Assembly: GCF_001659605.2 (NCBI RefSeq)
Contig: NC_035161.2
Location: 34,319,191 to 34,383,190 of the forward strand
DNA from: Manihot esculenta
Lineage: Eukaryota; Streptophyta; Magnoliopsida; Malpighiales; Euphorbiaceae
Length of the DNA: 64,000 bases
Direction of reading: 5' to 3'
This document shows positions 58,714 to 64,000 of the stretch, one piece after another. The notes under the pieces are model-generated. The model saw only the letters and a program-made list of their open reading frames with translations. It made no database searches and had not been told where the DNA came from. Position 1 is the first letter of the stretch. Each line of letters opens with the position of its first letter. A program made the position numbers and the translations under genes.

Positions 58714-61549
58714 TCACATGATTTCAAGTTTCAAATCTGGATAGCCAACCTGTGCTTTATGCCTCTCGAAGAGATCTTGAAGTGCTGTAATGAACTGATT
58801 TTGTACTTCCACAACCTGTAAAAACAGTCAAATAGAAATCATATAAAAGAGATTTTGGGTTTAAATTTTCATGAGTTTCCTTTAGCTTTTCGCTATAGAA
58901 CTAATTGTTTTTGCACAGCCCTGTAAAGGAGAGCTATAAATGCATGTAGAGCAGGAAATCTCATTAGGATTCCGCAACTTCAGTTATAGCAAAAAGTATG
59001 GGTAATTTTCATCCACGTCATTGAATTTGAATATTTGTTTTAGTACCATCATGAAATTAATTTTATTTCGTAAAATTTCTGAATCTGCTAAGTTCCGGAT
59101 GATGCTAGCTAATACACTAAACCCACGCAATGAAGCTGCAAGCATACCTCTTCCATTTTAGGCTGCGGATTTTTCCTCACCTCAATTGGTTTACCCACCA
59201 CAACATGAATTGGACGTTGATAGGGAATTGGAGACCTGGAAATGAACAAATATTACAAAGTATAAATCAGATTCTCATACCAAACATACAACAAATCTTT
59301 CTAATTCCCACTAGGCGGCTACAACAATTCAATCCGAATGCTAATGAAAAGAATTACATAATGATATTTACCCAAGAATTCCCCAGAAGAAAAAAGGGGC
59401 AAACTTAATAGTTCTCGCAATTTTTACGAATAACTTGCCACCAGGTTTCCACCAGTTGAACACACCTGACTGCACCAACAATAAGAAAAATCTTCAATTT
59501 TATTAATTTAAAATATATTTATTTTATTCCTCTTTTATATTCAACAAATAAAAATATATAAATATGGACTCGCATATTTAGCCTAATTTAAGATCTCAAA
59601 TTTTACTCCCCAATCTCCTATCCTCATTTAAAAAAAAAAAATCTCTAAACATTTCATTCTTTTACAATTTTATCCTTTTTAATTTAATCTAACTTATTAA
59701 TATTCATAACAATTCTAATTTATTTATATTTCTTTTACGTAATTGAATATTAATAAGGATAAGATTTTTTTCTAAAAAATTATTTATTTAATGATTAGAA
59801 AATTAAAAAGATTTTATTTAAAAAATAAATAAAAAATAATAGTATTATTTATAGAGGAAAAATATACAAAACGTAATATAGCTTATTATTTTTTGTATGG
59901 ATATAGATGTAGTTAATGAATTTAGATTTCATAATAATAAATAAATTTTCAACTTAATAAAATCTCAATTTATCCAATAGTAATAAAGAAAAATAGGAAA
60001 AAAATTTCAAAAATTTATAAAAATTTTAAAAATGTAATGCTAAATAAAGATAGTACCACTTTTTCTAGGGTTTAGCTTTAAATCATTACAATAAGGAAAC
60101 GTGCTTCGCATGTAGCATACACACAAGAAAAAGGAAAGAAGAAATACTTGACCAAAGCAGAAAACTGGAACCAATGGTTTGCCAGTCTCCATAGCTATTC
60201 GGATAAATCCTCTTCTGCTTTTAAGAAAAGCAATCTGCAAAATCAACATGCTTGATTTTAGACTATACCAGTGACGGTCAGTTGGATCAGGCAGAAATCC
60301 CAAGTCCAAAACTTGCAAAGCCAAGTGAATACAACAAGAAAAAGAAAAAAAAAATTGTGTAGAGAGTAAGGCGTAAGACCTCATTATCATGCTTGGTATA
60401 ACATGTTTCTTGGGTTCCACCAGGCACCAAGACACAACTATACCCAGCTTCCAAGAGGGATGTAAAATTTTCCTTCGTTGCAGCTCTAACACCACACCAT
60501 GTCCATAAATGCCTTAGAAATGGAGTGATGAACACCTAATCATTGGCAAAAAGACACAAGCTCGATGAAGACCTTATTAAAATATACAAGGGCAAGGCCA
60601 CAAGAACTAAGGATTACAAAGTCTTACGGCGCTGCTTGCAAGGATCTTTATTTTTGGAAGAGGCATCAAACCCATAGAGTCTGAAAATATTCCCAGACCA
60701 GAGGGAATAATTGAATGTGGCTCATAACCAAACACTGCACCAGAAACGAAATAACACTGTTGAGTACCAAAAACGTTGACAAATTGCTTGGCCTACATGA
60801 CTAGAAAGGTAACTTTTTCCCAAAAAGGGGCAAAAAAAGACAACCAGCAGAAACATCAAAGCCCGAGGTAACAGAAGCTAAACAACGAAAGATATTTACA
60901 ACCTATACAATCCTATTAAGTACAAAAAAGAGTGAAAAAAATCAACCCTTTGAGATAAATTGAGAACTAGATGTCGAGGAAGTTTCAGAACTGAATTTAT
61001 ATGATTCAAGTAAATGGTTATGAACAGGGAAAAGCTGAAGTCAGAAAGCAGAGCAACGAACCATAAGCACGAGCAGAATGAAAGGCATTGATGTCTTCAA
61101 CATGAAGAAAGACGGGAAAATGACTGGCCATATGCTTAACTAAATACCTGAGTGTAGAGAAAAAGCATGATCAGTTAGTAGCAAGTAAAAAGTTTAACAA
61201 AGATGAGCAGAAGTAGGTACCTGGCCAAGCGCCGGCCAAAGTTGCTGGTTTCGTCGATCGGAATGAACATCAACAGCAATTGAAATCCAAAAAAGCTGAG
61301 AACGTATAATTTCTTGTTAAAAAAAAGAAGTGAATTTAATTTACAAGAAGAAGAGAAGACTTACAGTAGGAATTTGGAAAAAGGCAAGAAGAGAAGAGGA
61401 ATGAAGAACAAGAGGAAATTGAGATGGATGCCGGCCGTCCATATCGTGAAGGCTAGGATTGAATGAAATAGGGAAGTTGGGCATATTTCTCTGGAATTGA
61501 ATATGGTCACCTCTTGATTATCATTATTACCATTCATCTTCTCCAACAT
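58714..61549 (-). CDS. DGAT2: Diacylglycerol O-acyltransferase 2
   Basis: Nine exons on the reverse strand: 61365-61549, 61221-61295, 61062-61147, 60628-60734, 60380-60535, 60148-60234, 59372-59469, 59148-59235, 58714-58815; 984 nt, 327 aa. It acylates diacylglycerol with acyl-CoA to triacylglycerol at the ER and, in Euphorbiaceae seed oils, can channel unusual fatty acids. The N-terminus ([13 protein letters not shown]) leads to a hydrophobic hairpin (about 25-80). Family blocks: [30 protein letters not shown] (the plant EPHS active-site block, His122), [65 protein letters not shown] and the C-terminal [13 protein letters not shown] is the ER-retrieval pentapeptide described for tung DGAT2. 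The stretch after EPHS ([20 protein letters not shown]) differs from the castor and tung enzymes I remember, so this may be a diverged paralogue. Two possible starts are 12 bases apart (Met 1 and Met 5). Confidence 0.95.
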
Positions 61550-63549
61550 CCAAAAATTTTGCAGACAAGAATCACTGTTTACTGTTTACCGCTGTTCCGG
61601 ACACCTGTATCTAACTTTATTAAAACGTGCACATTAAAAAAATAAAAACTAGCTTTGTCTTTAAAACGTGCGTACAGCTTTATTCATATCCGTTATTTTT
61701 TTATTGATTTTTGTTTGTTAGAAATTTGTAAGTATTACGAGGCAGATTATGCCTGCAGATTCTGTTGGAATCGCAATAATTCATCCAATTAAATTAATTT
61801 AAAATTTTAATTAAATTTTTAGATTATTCAGTTTTAATAAAATTAATTATTTTAATTTAATATAATTTTAATAAAATCAAATTAAATCAATTAATTACTA
61901 ATACTATATAGTTTGAAAATATATAAAAATTATATTTATTAAAATATTTTAATTAAATTTTAAAGTTAAAAAATAAAAAATTTATTAAAAAATTTAATTA
62001 AATCAATTTAATTTAAATTAATTTTTTTATTCAATTCGTTCAGTTTTATAAATAAAGATGGAAAGAAAATTTTATGAGAAGTAAAGAAATAAATAATAAA
62101 AATAAGAAATTATTTTACTCTTTATATTGATAGTAAAATAAATAATTATAGAAATAGAAAGATAATTATATTCATCTTTCGTTGATTTTCTCTTCAATTT
62201 AGAAAGAAAATGACTAGTAATTTTAAATTATTACTTTTTACTTTTTATTTTATTTTCTCATTTATTTTTCTTCAATCCAAACAAAATAAGAAATAAAATA
62301 ATTTTAATTTTCTTTTAAATTTTTCTTACTCTTTTATTTTCCTCTCATCCAAACACAATACTAAGAAAAGTATTATCAATAACCCCCTAAAGTTATTACT
62401 CATGTAAATTATATTTATATTTGAAAAGTTTATAAATAGAGATTCCACGCAAAACTTATGGATACATATTTCAATATAAACTCTCTCATTTCTCTATATT
62501 TATCTTTTTTTCTTATATTTATCTCATTTTTATTCTCGTTTAATTTATAACAAAAAAAATTCAATAATACAATTTATTATATATTATCAATGTTTCTATA
62601 AATATAGAAGGAATGAAAATAGTTTTCAAAGTATTTATAGAAACAATGAATTCAGTTTTTCAAACTATAATTAATAATTAATTAATATTGTGTTTTTAGT
62701 CTTGAAAAATCTCTATCCAATCAAAAAGCTTTAACATATATAAAGATAAAAATAAAGATTATACTATATTAATTTTCATCAGTTAAATTATTTAAATAAT
62801 GCAAATAAACTAAATATATTAAAAAAAATTAAAAGTTTAATAGCTAAAATATATTATTACTCCATTATCATCTAACTTTTTCAAAAACAAAAAATTGCAC
62901 ATCTTATTTAATAATTTAATATAATAATAATTTAATTTATTTAATTAAAATTTTGAATTGCTATCCACGTTAACAACAATGCCTAATATTTTAGTAATTT
63001 TTTTTTAAAAATTGTCTTTAGGTAGGTGTCACCATCCACGTGAAAAACAATGCCATAATTATTTTAATAATTTTTAAAAAATTGTCTTTAGGTATATGAC
63101 AAGTTTTAAAATTTTAATTAATTTAAATAATAAAAATTATCTTATGCTTTAAGATCGAAATATAATTATTCAACATTAATTTCAAAGAACAAGACGACAC
63201 TCTATCAACAAGTTCGGTAATTTTGTGCAAAAACCCATAGATAAAAAAAAAAAACATGTTTTTTTCATTCACTCATTAAGCTACTTCTTACTTTCTCCTT
63301 TGCATTTGAATAATTTTTTTTTAATCACATATGTATTAATCTTTTAGAAAATACGGATTGTTTTCCTATTCTGAACTAATTCTCAATAGAACCATGACCC
63401 TTATCTGAAAACTTCTTGATCGAATTGGAATAACCATAATACTGATAGCACCACAGAGGGAATTCTCACGGTACTGAACACCATGAGAATGGAACTTTCT
63501 GGTTCCTTTTTGTCTGATTAAACCTTGATAACGTTGTAACATATAGATG
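61550..63549. other. AT-rich DNA upstream of DGAT2
   Basis: Promoter and intergenic DNA, over 80 percent A+T by eye in 61790-63180, with no supported ORF. A short direct repeat, ATTGTCTTTAGGTA followed by TGTC/TGAC-containing sequence, occurs near 63013 and 63081, with CATCCACGTGAAAAACAATGCC just before the second copy and CATCCACGT.AACAACAATGCC (about 62965) before the first. This is a tandem duplication of about 70 bases. Confidence 0.5.
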
Positions 63550-64000
63550 CAAAATCATCAATCGCAGGGTCATTTCGAAATGTTCATATTGTGAGCAACA
63601 ACTTGTCGACTATTGCTCAATTTATAAGAATCCCCTTCAGATAATCTAAAACTTAAGGTGACTTTTTGTCGAGATTTAACATTAATGACTCTTTGCTCAA
63701 TTACAGCACCAACCCCACGAGGAATGACTGGCTAATTCTTAGCTTCCAGTACATCTGAACAATAATACTTTGGCCCCAATATCATCAATGGCTGATTATG
63801 TTTTTCCTAGCAAAAAGAATAGAAGATGATCCCACAAAATAAAAGCTGCTGCTCATTTGCAAAACTTTGCTGATCATAGTTGAGACGACCAGCATCAAGG
63901 GGTGCCTAATTAGTTTCAACTTCCAGTTAATTCATCAGCAGGCATTTTCGACTCTGACATCACTAACAACCAAAATTTTCATGCCACAAATGATGCTTTA
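63550..64000. repeat. Right copy of the segmental duplication (runs off the window)
   Basis: Same blocks, same order and same orientation as at about 57310-57830, from TTCGAAATGTTCATATTGTG and TTGCTCAATTTATAAGAATCC to ATTTTCATGCCACAAATGATG at the window end. The copy is cut by the right edge, so its full extent is unknown. In the left copy DGAT2 ends about 900 bases further right. Confidence 0.85.

Noticed and set aside
1..64000. CRISPR arrays, prokaryotic operons, rRNA or tRNA genes
   Set aside because: No regularly spaced short direct repeats with unique spacers, no Shine-Dalgarno-led gene chains, and no complete tRNA or rRNA-like sequence was seen; the only B-box-like motifs are in repeats.

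Overview
The window is plant nuclear DNA, from a eudicot. Genes are long and split by many AT-rich GT-AG introns, intergenic DNA is very AT-rich, and there are plant-type MITEs, an Au-SINE-like copy and gypsy and LINE relics. The HMG-CoA reductase is closest, as far as I can recall, to rubber-tree (Hevea) HMGR3, and the DGAT2 resembles tung and castor DGAT2. I therefore infer a member of the Euphorbiaceae; the genus cannot be fixed from the sequence alone. Exon models were built by hand from splice sites and reading-frame continuity. Each complete spliced model closes in frame.

Layout, left to right. 1-355 (-): first coding exon of a PIRL-type leucine-rich-repeat protein, cut by the window edge. 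1.1-9 kb: gene-free, repeat-rich DNA with a LINE-type tail, a clean hAT-type MITE with 8-bp target duplication (3630-4102), and a decayed gypsy-type retrotransposon ORF (about 4.8-7.6 kb). That ORF is interrupted by a palindromic element carrying 285-bp tandem repeats (5017-5905). 9058-16512 (+): RRN3/TIF-IA, the RNA polymerase I initiation factor, 632 aa from 15 exons. 17252-21941 (-): a two-hook AT-hook/PPC (AHL) DNA-binding protein, 356 aa. 26253-28948 (+): HMG-CoA reductase, 588 aa. 30392-33812 (-): NADPH-thioredoxin reductase of the NTRA/B type, 369 aa, with two candidate start codons. 35508-35915 (-): a conserved plant protein of unknown function, 135 aa. 37406-40626 (+): an unprocessed, broken copy of a PP7-type protein phosphatase. 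41602-50542 (-): an ARID plus HSP20-like (alpha-crystallin) nuclear protein, 685 aa. 52556-56548 (+): a PIN-LIKES (PILS) auxin carrier, 418 aa. 58714-61549 (-): diacylglycerol acyltransferase 2, 327 aa.

The genes form no operon or cluster; most are unrelated housekeeping or regulatory loci. HMGR (isoprenoid precursor supply) and DGAT2 (triacylglycerol synthesis) are the metabolic genes. The most interesting structure is at the right end. About 500 bp lying 3' of DGAT2 (about 57.3-57.8 kb) reappears in the same orientation at about 63.5-64.0 kb. This points to a tandem segmental duplication and predicts a second DGAT2 copy just outside the window. I found no CRISPR array, tRNA or rRNA gene and no clearly novel multi-gene system.
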